Of a stretch of 64,000 nt of DNA, positions 8,760 through 16,781 are shown piece after piece (position 1 is the stretch's first letter; every line of letters starts with the position of its first letter). Below the pieces are notes generated by a model that saw nothing but the letters and a program-made list of their open reading frames with translations, was not told where the DNA came from and ran no database searches. Both the position numbers and the translations under genes were made by a program. The stretch covers positions 6,696,001-6,760,000 of the forward strand of contig NZ_CP114283.1 of the NCBI RefSeq assembly GCF_027107535.1, written 5' to 3'. This DNA comes from Streptomyces aurantiacus. GTDB lineage: Bacteria; Actinomycetota; Actinomycetes; Streptomycetales; Streptomycetaceae.

Positions 8760-9271
8760 GACTGGGTGACCTCTCGTCGTGACGGGTACGGGGCGACTGG
8801 CGGACGGCCCTGCTTGTGCTGAAACGTGTGCGAAAGGAGTGTTCCAAGAGCAACAAACGTCAGGGAAGGGCCGCGTGGCGCCCGTGTGAAAGACGGCGGT
8901 ACGCGAGGTGCCGGTGTTGCTTCCCGGGGAGCACGCCCATGCCACCGTGCTGCTGTGCGAATGGCACGGCGGCACCCCGACAGCCCCGCCCTCCAGGACG
9001 AGGGCGTGTCGGGGCCGAGGTCACCGGTCAGCACGGTGTGCCCTGGTGACCGGACCTGGTCGACGTCATGAGGTCCTCGTGGTGAGGGGATCACTCAATG
9101 CCGTTTGCGGAGTACGGCGGCGGGCGGCCAGCACCGCGGAGCGCGGCACCCCCGCCGGCCCGACGGCCGCCTTCTTGGCCGGGGCCGCCGAAGTGCCGGG
9201 GCGGGGTGCGTCCCGAGTCAGGTCGTGGAGACTCCGCGGTACGTCGGCGTACGGCCCGGGATCGCGCGGAG
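8760..9271. other. 512-bp intergenic stretch with two stem-loops
   Basis: I see no protein-like frame here. Two inverted repeats stand out: CCCCGACA (8975-8982) with TGTCGGGG (9007-9014), extended inward by GCCCT/AGGGC, and GGTCACC (9019-9025) with GGTGACC (9045-9051). They lie in the upstream region of the phospholipase gene and downstream of the DUF1360 gene, for which they may act as terminators. Confidence 0.5.
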
Positions 9272-9814
9272 TCACTCGCCTTCGGTCTTGTCCACCAGCG
9301 CCGCGTACGTCAGTTGCAGCGCGTCCGCTCCGGCCAGGGCCGCGAGCGCGCCCATGGCGGTGCGCGTGGCCTGCGGCCAGAGCAACTGGCCGGCGGTCAG
9401 GGTCGACACCACCCACACACTCGTGCAGAACGGGCAGGTGACCAGCTCACCGACGGTGTCCTTGCCGTCGCCGGCCTGTGCCTCCTCCTGCAGTTCGGCC
9501 GGGCCCTGCGGACCGACGTACTTCGTGAACGGGGCTCGCAGAGGGCTGGTCACCGCTGCCTTGCTGAGCAGGCGGCTGAGCCGGAAGGCGGCCACCGCGG
9601 TCAGCGCCACGTCCCAGGGCGCGGGCCGGTCGGGCAGGGGGCGCCCCCGGAGCCGTACCACCGTCGCCCAGGCCGCCGTATACACCCCGAATCCGGCCAT
9701 GGCCGCCAGATAGCCGCCCAGGGGACGCTCGTGCCCTGCCGAATAGTTCTTCTTCGTGCCTCGGAGGAATCCCTGCAGACGTCCCGCGAGGCGGTTCTCA
9801 GTTGCTGTGCCCAT
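9272..9814 (-). CDS. DUF1360 family membrane protein
   Basis: A 180-residue protein with two or three hydrophobic segments (about 36-55, 68-90, 133-170). It carries the DUF1360 hallmark CPFCTSVWV at 127-135, a CxxC pair beside a helix, found also in spore-coat-associated proteins of Firmicutes. The N-terminus is hydrophilic and positively charged. The role of this family in actinomycetes is not known. The ATG at 9814 follows GGAGCGGTGAC. It is transcribed alone towards the phospholipase gene. Confidence 0.85.
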   Translation of the reverse strand: MGTATENRLAGRLQGFLRGTKKNYSAGHERPLGGYLAAMAGFGVYTAAWATVVRLRGRPLPDRPAPWDVALTAVAAFRLSRLLSKAAVTSPLRAPFTKYVGPQGPAELQEEAQAGDGKDTVGELVTCPFCTSVWVVSTLTAGQLLWPQATRTAMGALAALAGADALQLTYAALVDKTEGE

Positions 9815-10066
9815 GAGCCGTCACCGCTCCTGTCCCGCTCCATCGCCGGTCCGTCGTGTCAGCGTCACTCGTCTCCGTCCGAGCGGCAGGGACCGTGTGC
9901 CCGTACGGAGGGCGTCGATCACCGAGTCCGCCCGCGGCTCCCGGTCCGGTCGGCCGAGGAGCCAGAGGGTCCGGTTCTGCCGCGGTCGGCGGCGAGGAGA
10001 CGTTGTGCGCATGGGCCACCGGGTCCCCACCGGGGCGTACGGCAAACGACCGGCGGGCATCGGCTC

Positions 10067-10106
10067 CCGCCCGTCCCGCCGTCCGGCCGCCCGGCGGGAC
10101 GGGCGG
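10067..10106. repeat. 14-bp perfect stem-loop in gene-free region
   Basis: CCGCCCGTCCCGCC (10067-10080) pairs exactly with GGCGGGACGGGCGG (10093-10106) around a 12-base loop. It may be a terminator or part of an unannotated RNA. Confidence 0.6.
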
Positions 10107-10466
10107 CGCGGATGTGGCCGCGGCTCTGCCGTGGCGTGCTGGAGCGTGCGAAGGGACGGCCGAGCAGCCGTGTGTCCGATTCCGACCTGGCCTCCCGAAG
10201 CTGCCGCCCGCCGGAGGACCACCGCGGGACCGGTTCGGCGCGGGAGCGGCGCCCGGCGTCCACGAGGTCGAGTACGGCCGGAGCCCCCATCGCCGGCACT
10301 CACCCGGCCCCATCCGGGCGTGGAGTCCGCCACGGCCAACCTGGCACTGGGCCCGGTCGCCGCCCTGATGGACCGCGCCCGTGACGCCGTCCGCAAGGCC
10401 ATGGGACACGGCTGATCCAGCCCACGGGCGGTCGGAGAGTCCGTCACTGCCACGGGACGGCCGCCT

Positions 10467-10499
10467 GGCAGTTCCGCCGGCCGGGCGGGCGGAACTGCC
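10467..10499. terminator. 12-bp perfect stem-loop upstream of the GH43 gene
   Basis: GGCAGTTCCGCC (10467-10478) pairs with GGCGGAACTGCC (10488-10499), 9-base loop. It lies 53 bp after the end of the possible decayed frame and about 415 bp before the GH43 start. Confidence 0.55.
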
Positions 10500-10662
10500 C
10501 GGTCCGGCGTCCGGTGACGTCATCCGCGGGCCCACGCCGCGCTCACGCCATGGGACGAGCGGGAGCGACCGGTGTGCGTGGAGTGTGCCGTGTGGGCGGA
10601 CGCGGCCGCTCACCCGACCTTCATGACAAGTGCGCCCCTCCTCGCGAGCCCCGGGGTACCTT

Positions 10663-10690
10663 TCACGCGTGAGGTGACAGCGCTTTCCAC
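10663..10690. promoter_or_regulatory. Candidate operators upstream of the GH43 gene
   Basis: A perfect 10-bp palindrome TCACGCGTGA (10663-10672) is followed by GTGACAGCGCTTTCCAC (10674-10690), which has the AGCGCT core of LacI-family operators. The ten bases AGCGCTTTCC (10679-10688) recur inverted at 37751-37760 in the mannosidase locus. Confidence 0.45.
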
Positions 10691-10913
10691 AGCTACCACC
10701 GGCAAGGGGCCGTCCACTGTGGGTACCGCATCCGTGCCGGCCGACCCGGCGGCCCGACTCCCGGGCCAGCGCGACCCGTTCGTGGTGCTCACCGGTGAAC
10801 CCCGGCCTCGGGCCCCGGCTTCAAGGCGTGACCAGCACCCATCCGGTTCCCGCCCCCGCGCGGACGTCTCCCCGCGGCGCACTCTCCCCGACCGCACTCC
10901 CCTCAGGACGGAC

Positions 10914-12446
10914 ATGGCGTTCTTCGACAATCCCGTCATACCCGGCTTCAGTCCCGACCCGAGCATCTGCCGGGTCGGCGACGACTACTACGTGGCCACG
11001 TCCAGCTTCGAATACGTACCCGGCGTGCCGATCCGGCACAGCCGTGACCTGGTGAACTGGCGGCTGATCGGGCACGCGTTGGACCGGCCCTCGCAACTGG
11101 ACCTGCCGGACACGGCCCCCGCCTCCACGGGGGTGTACGCACCGACGCTGCGCCACCACGACGGTCTGTTCTGGCTGATCACGACCGTGGTCGCAGGAGC
11201 GGGCAACGTCCTGGTGACCGCCGAGGACCCGGCGGGGCCCTGGTCGGATCCGGTGCCGGTGGGCGTGCCCGGCATCGACCCGGACCTGGCCTGGGAGGAG
11301 GACGGAACCTGCTGGTGCGTGTTCTCCGCGGGCGGCATCCGCGGCGTGCGCATCGACCCGAAGTCGGGCCGACTGCTGGGCGAGCCGGTGCCGATGTGGT
11401 CGGGCAGCGGACTGCAGTACCCCGAGGGGCCGCACCTGTACCGGATCGGCGACTGGTGGTACCTGCTGCTGTCGGAGGGCGGCACCGAACGCGGCCACGC
11501 GCTGTCGGTCGCCCGGGCCCGCACCCTGCCGGGGCCGTTCGAACCGCACCCGGCGAACCCCGTGCTGTCCCACCGCAGTACCGGCCATCCGGTGCAGAGC
11601 ACGGGCCACGGCGATCTGGTGCAGGCGGGCGACGGCACGTGGTGGATGGTGCTGCTGGGCACCAGGCCGCGCGGCGACACCCCGATGTACCACGGCATGG
11701 GCCGCGAGACGTTCCTGGCACCGGTGCGCTGGGAGGACGGGTGGCCGCTGCCCGGCCCGCTGGAACCGCGGGCCGAGGCCCCGGCGCTCACACCGCATCC
11801 CTGGCCACGGGAACCCGACCGGGACGACTTCGACTCCCCCACGCTCGCGCCGTGCTGGGTCTCGCTGCGGCGCAACGACCCCGAGGCCACACGTCTCGAC
11901 GAACGGCCGGGCCACCTGGTCCTGCACGCCCGCGCGGACAGCCTCGACACACCCGGCGCGCTCTTCGTCGGACGACGCCAGCGCGACCCCGACTGCACCG
12001 CGCGCACCCTGGCCGACATCACCGGCGACGGCCGGGGCGGGCTCGCGGTACGCCTGGACGAGGCCCACCACTACGAGGTGGAGGTGGCAGACGGCACGGT
12101 CCGCGCGGTCGCCAGGATCGGACCGCTGCGCCAGGCGATAGCCCAACGGCCCGTCCCCGACGGCCCGGTGACCCTGCGCATCGACGTCACCACCACCGAC
12201 GTGCTGCCGCCCTCGGTCACCGTCCGCGATCCGCAGACGGCTCCCCCGTCCGGTCTTCGCGCCGGCGGCCCCGACACCCTCCGCCTGGGCTACGAGACCG
12301 ACGGCGGCCGCTTCGAGGTCCTCGCGGAACTCGACGGCCGCTACCTCACCACCGAGGTCGCCGGCGGTTTCACCGGCCGGGTCTTCGGCATGTACGCCAC
12401 GCGGGGCAGCGCCGCCTTCGACTGGTTCGAGCTGCGCCCGGCCTGA
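10914..12446 (+). CDS. GH43 beta-xylosidase / alpha-arabinofuranosidase-like glycoside hydrolase
   Basis: A 510-residue intracellular-type enzyme; no signal peptide is visible. The five-bladed propeller domain of GH43 fills about residues 1-300, and a beta-sandwich C-terminal domain typical of the beta-xylosidase branch follows. Expected catalytic residues are present: base Asp15 in GFSPDPSI, the pKa-modulating Asp122 in PGIDPDLAW, and acid Glu171 in QYPEGPHLYR. The frame runs upstream to 10572, but that extension is Pro/Arg-rich and unlike the family; ATG at 10914 places the canonical NPVIPGFSPDPS at the N-terminus. It releases xylose or arabinose from oligosaccharides in the cytosol. No transporter adjoins it. 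Confidence 0.92.
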   Translation: MAFFDNPVIPGFSPDPSICRVGDDYYVATSSFEYVPGVPIRHSRDLVNWRLIGHALDRPSQLDLPDTAPASTGVYAPTLRHHDGLFWLITTVVAGAGNVLVTAEDPAGPWSDPVPVGVPGIDPDLAWEEDGTCWCVFSAGGIRGVRIDPKSGRLLGEPVPMWSGSGLQYPEGPHLYRIGDWWYLLLSEGGTERGHALSVARARTLPGPFEPHPANPVLSHRSTGHPVQSTGHGDLVQAGDGTWWMVLLGTRPRGDTPMYHGMGRETFLAPVRWEDGWPLPGPLEPRAEAPALTPHPWPREPDRDDFDSPTLAPCWVSLRRNDPEATRLDERPGHLVLHARADSLDTPGALFVGRRQRDPDCTARTLADITGDGRGGLAVRLDEAHHYEVEVADGTVRAVARIGPLRQAIAQRPVPDGPVTLRIDVTTTDVLPPSVTVRDPQTAPPSGLRAGGPDTLRLGYETDGGRFEVLAELDGRYLTTEVAGGFTGRVFGMYATRGSAAFDWFELRPA

Positions 12447-12509
12447 CGGACGTGTCCCCGCGCCGTCGGCGGGGTCCGACCTTCACGGACGGCATCGGCG
12501 GAGGCGGTT

Positions 12510-12544
12510 GGCGGGCGGCGGGCGGCGGGCGGCGGGCGGCGGGC
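12510..12544 (+). repeat. Five tandem copies of a 7-bp G-rich unit
   Basis: GGCGGGC is repeated five times without a mismatch. The plus strand therefore has five GGG tracts separated by four bases, which fits the G-quadruplex rule. It lies between the GH43 gene and the marR start at 12738. Confidence 0.85.
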
Positions 12545-12737
12545 GCAGTGTCGCCCCGGTGTTCAGCTTCGCCTCGTTCGGCCCGATCTCACCGACCAGC
12601 GTCGACCGGGCGGGCCACGAGATCGGCGGGAACGCCGCGGGTCTGCTCCGGGAACGGATCGCCGACCGCCACAAGGCTCCGGTCAGGCATGATCGGTACG
12701 GTGATGTCCGGGACGACAGCGGAGGGGGCGGCGAGCC

Positions 12738-13232
12738 GTGAGTGAGCGGGCGGGGATCAGCACGGCGAAGGAGGCCGCCGACCACGAGTCGATCCTGGCG
12801 TTCGGGCGGCTGCAGGGGGCGGCCAACCGGCTGGAGTACATCCTGGGGCGGGCGCTGGAGGAGGAGTGCGGCATCAGCCACCTGATGTTCGAGGTGCTGC
12901 TGATCCTCGGCCGGGCGGGCGCGCCGGGTCTGTCGATGCGGGCCATCGCCCAGGAACAGATCCTGACCACGGGCGGCGCGACCCGGCTGGTGGACCGTAT
13001 GGAGGCCGCGGGGCTCGTGGCGCGTGCGTCCTCCCCCGACGACCGCCGCGGGAAACTGGTGCGGCTCACTCCGCTGGGCGAGGAGACGACGGTCCGCGCC
13101 TCCCGGGTCCACGTGGGGAACATCGAGCGGTACTTCACGCAGCCGCTCCCCGCCGAGGAGCGCGAGCGGTTCGCGGAGAACCTGCGCATCCTCAGCCACT
13201 CGGCCCGGGACGTGCTGCCCCGCCTGCCCTGA
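12738..13232 (+). CDS. MarR family transcriptional regulator
   Basis: A 164-residue winged-helix regulator. The N-terminal dimerisation helix (SILAFGRLQGAANRLEYILG), the recognition part LSMRAIAQEQILTTGGATRL and the wing motif SSPDDRRGKLVRLTPLGEE place it in MarR. GTG at 12738 follows GGAGGGGGCGGCGAG. It is isolated: downstream are an 18-bp tandem repeat and, 426 bp on, the vanA gene on the same strand, so control of vanAB is possible but not shown. Most MarR proteins repress until a small phenolic or acidic ligand binds. Confidence 0.92.
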   Translation: MSERAGISTAKEAADHESILAFGRLQGAANRLEYILGRALEEECGISHLMFEVLLILGRAGAPGLSMRAIAQEQILTTGGATRLVDRMEAAGLVARASSPDDRRGKLVRLTPLGEETTVRASRVHVGNIERYFTQPLPAEERERFAENLRILSHSARDVLPRLP

Positions 13233-13251
13233 CCCGCGCCGGGGCCACGCA

Positions 13252-13294
13252 CCGCCGGAACGGTCGGGGCCGCCGGAACATTCGGGGCCGCCGG
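13252..13294 (+). repeat. Tandem 18-bp repeat, about 2.4 copies
   Basis: CCGCCGGAACGGTCGGGG (13252-13269) is followed directly by CCGCCGGAACATTCGGGG (13270-13287) and a partial third copy. Two mismatches separate the full copies. It lies just after the marR stop. Confidence 0.8.
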
Positions 13295-13353
13295 CCGGAG
13301 CCGACCTCCGCACCGGTCCGTACCGGAGAGGAGAAGGGGGAGTCTCCGTCCGG

Positions 13354-13545
13354 GTGGACGTGCCGGTTCACTTCCTGGGAGCACCGCCTGCCTTCACCGC
13401 CACCCGCACCGTGACGGCGAGCGTGGGGTCCTACACACCGGCGCGGGCGGCCACCGAGCACCGCCCCATCGCCTTCTCCGGCGACGTGGACTCCGGCCGG
13501 GAGCTCGTCCCAGCCCTCCACGGCGTCAACCCTGTCGACGAGTGA
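13354..13545 (+). CDS. Possible small ORF or gene remnant (63 aa)
   Basis: A GTG-started frame encodes a short mixed-composition peptide beginning VDVPVHFLGAPPAFTATRTV and ending LVPALHGVNPVDE. The purine-rich GGAGAGGAGAAGGGGG at 13324-13339 is a strong Shine-Dalgarno but rather far upstream. Its composition is more protein-like than the other frames here. I do not recognise it. It may be the tail of a decayed gene rather than an expressed peptide. The 426-bp gap 13233-13658 holds nothing else beyond the tandem repeat. Confidence 0.25.
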   Translation: MDVPVHFLGAPPAFTATRTVTASVGSYTPARAATEHRPIAFSGDVDSGRELVPALHGVNPVDE

Positions 13546-13658
13546 CCGCTCTGACCAGCCCGTTCACCGATGCGCTTCCGCGGGACGGAAGTGGCCTTGC
13601 GGCCCTGTGGACTCTGTCAGGACGATGTCGCCACACCAGAGAGACGGGAGCCGCATCC

Positions 13659-14723
13659 ATGCCTCACATGACCGCGTTCGCCAGGAACCAGTGGTACGTC
13701 GCCGCCTACGCCCACGAGGTGGGGCGTGAGCTGCTCGGCCGGACGATTCTCGGTGAGCCGCTCGTCTTCTACCGCACCGAGGAGGACGGCCGGCCCGTCG
13801 CCCTGCACGACCGCTGCGTGCACCGCCGCTACCCGCTCTCCGAGAGCGGGCTCGACGGGGACCGGATCGTCTGCGGCTACCACGGCTTCACGTACGACAC
13901 GACGGGCGCGTGCGTGTACGTGCCCGGTCAGAAACGCGTTCCCCGTACCGCCCGCGTCGCCTCCTACCCGGTGGTCGAGCAGGACGCCCTGATCTGGGTG
14001 TGGATCGGCGACCCGGCCCTCGCCGACCCGGAGGTCATACCGCGGGCCAGGCACCTCGATGCGCCCGGCTGGCTCACCGTGCGGGGCATGGAGCCGATCG
14101 ACGCCGACTACGGGCTGCTCGTCGACAACCTCCTCGACCTGTCCCACGAGACGTATCTGCACGGCGGGTACATCGGCACGCCCGAGGTCGCCGAGACGCC
14201 GATCACCACGGAGGTGGACGAGGGCGCGGGCATCGTCCGGGTGAGCCGGCACATGGACGACGCCGAGTGCCCGCCGTTCTACGCCCGTTCCACCGGCATC
14301 GAGGGGCGGATCACCCGCTGGCAGGACATCGAGTACCACGCGCCCTGTCTGTACCTGCTGCACAGCCGCATCGCGCCGGTGGGTGTCCTGCCCGAGGCCG
14401 ACGGGAGCGACCCGAACGGCTTCCACACGGAGATCACGTACGCCATCACGCCGTCCGCCGACGGCAAGGTGTACGACTTCTGGATGGTCTCGCGCGACTG
14501 GGCGACCGACGACGACGAGGTCACCGAGTTCCTGAGGGCGAACAACCACACGGTGGTCATGCAGGACGTCGACGCGCTCAACCTGCTGCAGAAGACGCTG
14601 GGCACGGAACGGACCGGCTACCAGGAACTGAGCATCAACATCGACACGGGCGGTCTCGCCGCCCGCCGCATCCTCGCCCGGCTGGTCGAGGAGGGCGAGA
14701 AGCCCATGGAGACGGTCCTGTGA
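13659..14723 (+). CDS. vanA: Vanillate O-demethylase oxygenase subunit (Rieske)
   Basis: This is the terminal oxygenase that removes the 3-methoxy group of vanillate, giving protocatechuate and formaldehyde with electrons from VanB. The 354-residue protein has a Rieske [2Fe-2S] site (C53-x-H55 and C72-xx-H75 in CVH and CGYHG) and the mononuclear iron ligands in DNLLDLSHETYLH (H163, H168), the arrangement of the VanA/toluate-dioxygenase-like oxygenases. ATG at 13659 has GGGAG eight bases upstream; the longer frame from 13542 adds residues unlike the family. It heads a vanA-small ORF-vanB operon with overlapping ends. Confidence 0.93.
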   Translation: MPHMTAFARNQWYVAAYAHEVGRELLGRTILGEPLVFYRTEEDGRPVALHDRCVHRRYPLSESGLDGDRIVCGYHGFTYDTTGACVYVPGQKRVPRTARVASYPVVEQDALIWVWIGDPALADPEVIPRARHLDAPGWLTVRGMEPIDADYGLLVDNLLDLSHETYLHGGYIGTPEVAETPITTEVDEGAGIVRVSRHMDDAECPPFYARSTGIEGRITRWQDIEYHAPCLYLLHSRIAPVGVLPEADGSDPNGFHTEITYAITPSADGKVYDFWMVSRDWATDDDEVTEFLRANNHTVVMQDVDALNLLQKTLGTERTGYQELSINIDTGGLAARRILARLVEEGEKPMETVL

Positions 14724-14890
14724 CCAGCCCCACCGGTGAGGTATACCGCATCGACTGGCTGCCGGGCACGGACGTGCTGCACGGCACCTGTCACTGCGGG
14801 GCCGAGCACACCGCCGAGGACCCGATCGAGATGTGGGAGTGGATGCTCGCCCACCCCGAAGGACACGCCCCCCAAGGACACGGCTCATGA
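14720..14890 (+). CDS. Small Cys/His protein between vanA and vanB (56 aa)
   Basis: The GTG overlaps the vanA stop and its own stop overlaps the vanB ATG (ATGA), so it is embedded in the operon by translational coupling on both sides. The peptide runs from TSPTGEVYRIDWLPGTDVLHG through GTCHCGAEHTAEDPIEMWEW to HPEGHAPQGHGS. CHCGAEH and the His-rich tail (AHPEGHAPQGHGS) look able to bind a metal ion. I know no function. Its position suggests an accessory role for the oxygenase, such as iron or cluster handling or complex formation. The overlaps on both sides argue that it is a real gene. Confidence 0.75.
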   Translation: MTSPTGEVYRIDWLPGTDVLHGTCHCGAEHTAEDPIEMWEWMLAHPEGHAPQGHGS

Positions 14891-15831
14891 CCTCGTACGA
14901 AGCCGAACTCGTCGTCGACCGCAGGGACCCGGCGGCCGACGGCGTGCTCGCCCTCACCCTCCGTCATCCGCTGGGCGAGGACCTGCCGGGCTGGGAGCCC
15001 GGCGCCCACATCGACGTCGTGCTGGGCTCCGGCCTGGAGCGCCAGTACTCGCTGTGCGGCGACCCCGCCGACCGGACCTCATGGCGGATCGCCGTCCTGC
15101 GCGAGCCCGACGGACGCGGCGGATCCGCCTATGTGCACGGGCAGTTGCAGACGGGGGACAAGGTCGTCGTCCGCGGCCCCCGCAACCACTTCGTCCTCCA
15201 GCCGTCGCCCCGCTACCGCTTCGTCGCGGGCGGCATCGGCATCACGCCCATCCTGCCGATGCTGGCCGCCGCGGAGGCTGCGGGCGCGGACTGGACGCTG
15301 CTGTACGGCGGCAGGACCCGCGAATCCATCGCGTTCACCGCGGAGTTGAGCCGGTACGGGGACAGGGTGAGCATCGCCCCGCAGGACGAGACGGGGCTGC
15401 TGGACCTCGCCTCCGTGCTCGGCACCCCGCAGCCGGACACCCTCGTCTACTGCTGCGGCCCCGGTCCGCTGCTGGACGCGGTGGAGGAGCGGTGCGCGGT
15501 GTGGCCGAAGGGCGCGCTGCACGTCGAGCGCTTCCAGCCCAAGGTGCAGGAGACGGGCGCGGACACGGAGTTCGAAGTGGTCCTGGAGCGTTCGGGCCGT
15601 ACGCTCACCGTCCCCGCGGACGTGTCCGTGCTCGACACCGTACGGGCGGCGGGCGTGGAGGTGCTCTTCTCCTGCACCGAGGGAACCTGCGGGACCTGCG
15701 AGACGGACGTCGTCGACGGGACGCCGGACCACCGCGACTCGGTGCTCACGGACGAGGAGCGAGAAGCCGGCGAGACCATGCTCATCTGTGTGTCCCGGTG
15801 CCGCGGGAAGCGCCTCGTGCTGGACCTGTGA
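14887..15831 (+). CDS. vanB: Vanillate O-demethylase reductase subunit
   Basis: A 314-residue reductase of the phthalate-dioxygenase-reductase type that moves electrons from NAD(P)H through FMN and a plant-type [2Fe-2S] cluster to VanA. Domain order is visible: flavin-binding barrel with RQYSLC (52-57), nucleotide-binding domain with GGIGITP (115-121) and YCCGPGPLL, and a C-terminal ferredoxin with cluster ligands C263, C268, C271 and C301. The start overlaps the small upstream gene. The last 50 bp overlap the 3' end of the convergent iclR gene. Confidence 0.93.
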   Translation: MTSYEAELVVDRRDPAADGVLALTLRHPLGEDLPGWEPGAHIDVVLGSGLERQYSLCGDPADRTSWRIAVLREPDGRGGSAYVHGQLQTGDKVVVRGPRNHFVLQPSPRYRFVAGGIGITPILPMLAAAEAAGADWTLLYGGRTRESIAFTAELSRYGDRVSIAPQDETGLLDLASVLGTPQPDTLVYCCGPGPLLDAVEERCAVWPKGALHVERFQPKVQETGADTEFEVVLERSGRTLTVPADVSVLDTVRAAGVEVLFSCTEGTCGTCETDVVDGTPDHRDSVLTDEEREAGETMLICVSRCRGKRLVLDL

Positions 15832-16600
15832 TCCGCAGGTCCGCCTCGATCCGGGCGACCGTGGCCAGCAGATGGGGCAGCAGGTCACGGCGTACGGACT
15901 CCACGGAGTTGCGGCTGGCGTGCACGGGGACGTTGACCGCCGCCACCACCTCGCCGTCCCGGTCGCGCACCGGGACGGCGACCGAGCGCAGGCCCTCCTC
16001 CAGTTCCTGGTCGACGATCGCGTACCCCTGACGGCGCACCCGGCGCAGCTCGGTGCGCAGCAGGTCGGCCGACGTGATCGTGCGGGGCGTCAGGGGGCGC
16101 AGGTCCGCGCGCCCGAGCCGGGCGTCGGACTCCTCGTCGGGCAGCTGCGCGAGCAACACCCGGCCCACGGACGTTAGATGGGCCGGGAAGCGGGTACCGA
16201 CGGTGATCGTGGCGGTCATGATGCGGTGGGTGGGCACCCGGGCCACGTACACGATGTCGTCGCCGTCGAGGACGCACAGGGACGACGACTCCCGTATCTG
16301 CGCGACGAGTTGTTCCAGGTGCGGCTCGGCGATCTCCGGCAGCGTGACACTGGACAGGTACGAGTAGCCGAGTTCGAGGACGCGCGGGGTGAGGCGGAAC
16401 GTCCGGCCGTCCGTCGCCACGTATCCCAGGTCGAAGAGCGTCAGCAGGAAGCGGCGGGCCGCCGCGCGGGTCAGGTCACTGACCCGCGCCACCTCGCTGA
16501 GCGTCAGCTCGGGGTGGTCGGCGTCGAAGGCGCGGATGACCGCGAGACCACGCTCGAAGGAACGGACGAAGTGCGGTTCGCGGGCTCCTGCAGGCATCAT
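15782..16600 (-). CDS. IclR family transcriptional regulator (PcaR/PobR-like)
   Basis: A 272-residue regulator. An N-terminal winged HTH (FVRSFERGLAVIRAFDAD, then LTLSEVARVSDLTRAAARRF) is followed by an IclR effector domain (VGTRFPAHLTSVGRVLLAQL, VDQELEEGLRSVAVPVRDRD). The FERGLAVIRAF opening is typical of the branch that controls aromatic-acid genes such as pca and pob. Start is the first ATG of ATGATG at 16600. It is divergent from an ABC importer and convergent with vanB, sharing 50 bp of antisense sequence with it. It probably controls the importer and itself, and perhaps vanAB. Confidence 0.92.
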   Translation of the reverse strand: MMPAGAREPHFVRSFERGLAVIRAFDADHPELTLSEVARVSDLTRAAARRFLLTLFDLGYVATDGRTFRLTPRVLELGYSYLSSVTLPEIAEPHLEQLVAQIRESSSLCVLDGDDIVYVARVPTHRIMTATITVGTRFPAHLTSVGRVLLAQLPDEESDARLGRADLRPLTPRTITSADLLRTELRRVRRQGYAIVDQELEEGLRSVAVPVRDRDGEVVAAVNVPVHASRNSVESVRRDLLPHLLATVARIEADLRITGPARGASRGTGTHR

Positions 16601-16622
16601 CGCCTCCACGGGACGCACGGGG

Positions 16623-16637
16623 GTGCGCTGTGCGCAC
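16623..16637. promoter_or_regulatory. Palindrome upstream of iclR, candidate operator
   Basis: GTGCGC-tgt-GCGCAC lies 22 bp upstream of the iclR start, where a dimeric regulator could repress its own gene. It shares TGCGCAC with the second site at 16732. Confidence 0.5.
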
Positions 16638-16731
16638 GCTAGGAGCACACTTCGGCAACTGTCAACAACCGTGCGCGTCAAGGGCATTGACCTGTTCCCC
16701 GGCCACGTTCTACGTTCCCGCTGAGCACTTC

Positions 16732-16748
16732 TGTGCGGTCTGCGCACA
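16732..16748. promoter_or_regulatory. Palindrome upstream of the ABC importer, candidate IclR operator
   Basis: TGTGCG-gtctg-CGCACA lies 33 bp before the solute-binding protein start. It is similar to the palindrome next to iclR, so one regulator could bind both. Confidence 0.5.
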
Positions 16749-16781
16749 GCCTGTCGAGGAACTGTCCCACTAGGGGGAGTC

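Larger units (their letters stand above)
9815..10913. other. 1.1-kb stretch without a convincing gene
   Basis: All open frames here read as Arg/Pro/Gly-rich low-complexity sequence without family features. The end of one plus-strand frame (about 10321-10414, ending in LMDRARDAVRKAMGHG) looks more protein-like and could be the tail of a decayed gene, but I cannot name it. The region holds two strong hairpins (10067-10106 and 10467-10499) and the GH43 upstream region. Confidence 0.4.

Noticed and set aside
8836..8870. Possible ECF sigma-factor promoter (GGAAC...CGTT on the minus strand) for the phospholipase gene
   Set aside because: The spacing of 14 bases is short for that class, and no partner sigma gene is nearby.
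9756..10613. Overlapping 170-271-residue frames on both strands
   Set aside because: They are Arg/Pro/Gly-rich, lack ribosome-binding sites and resemble GC-driven frames; only the end near 10321-10414 looks protein-like, too short to call.
10572..10913. N-terminal extension of the GH43 protein in the same frame
   Set aside because: The extension is Pro/Arg/Ser-rich, without signal-peptide features or similarity to the enzyme family; the canonical start of the catalytic domain is at the ATG 10914.
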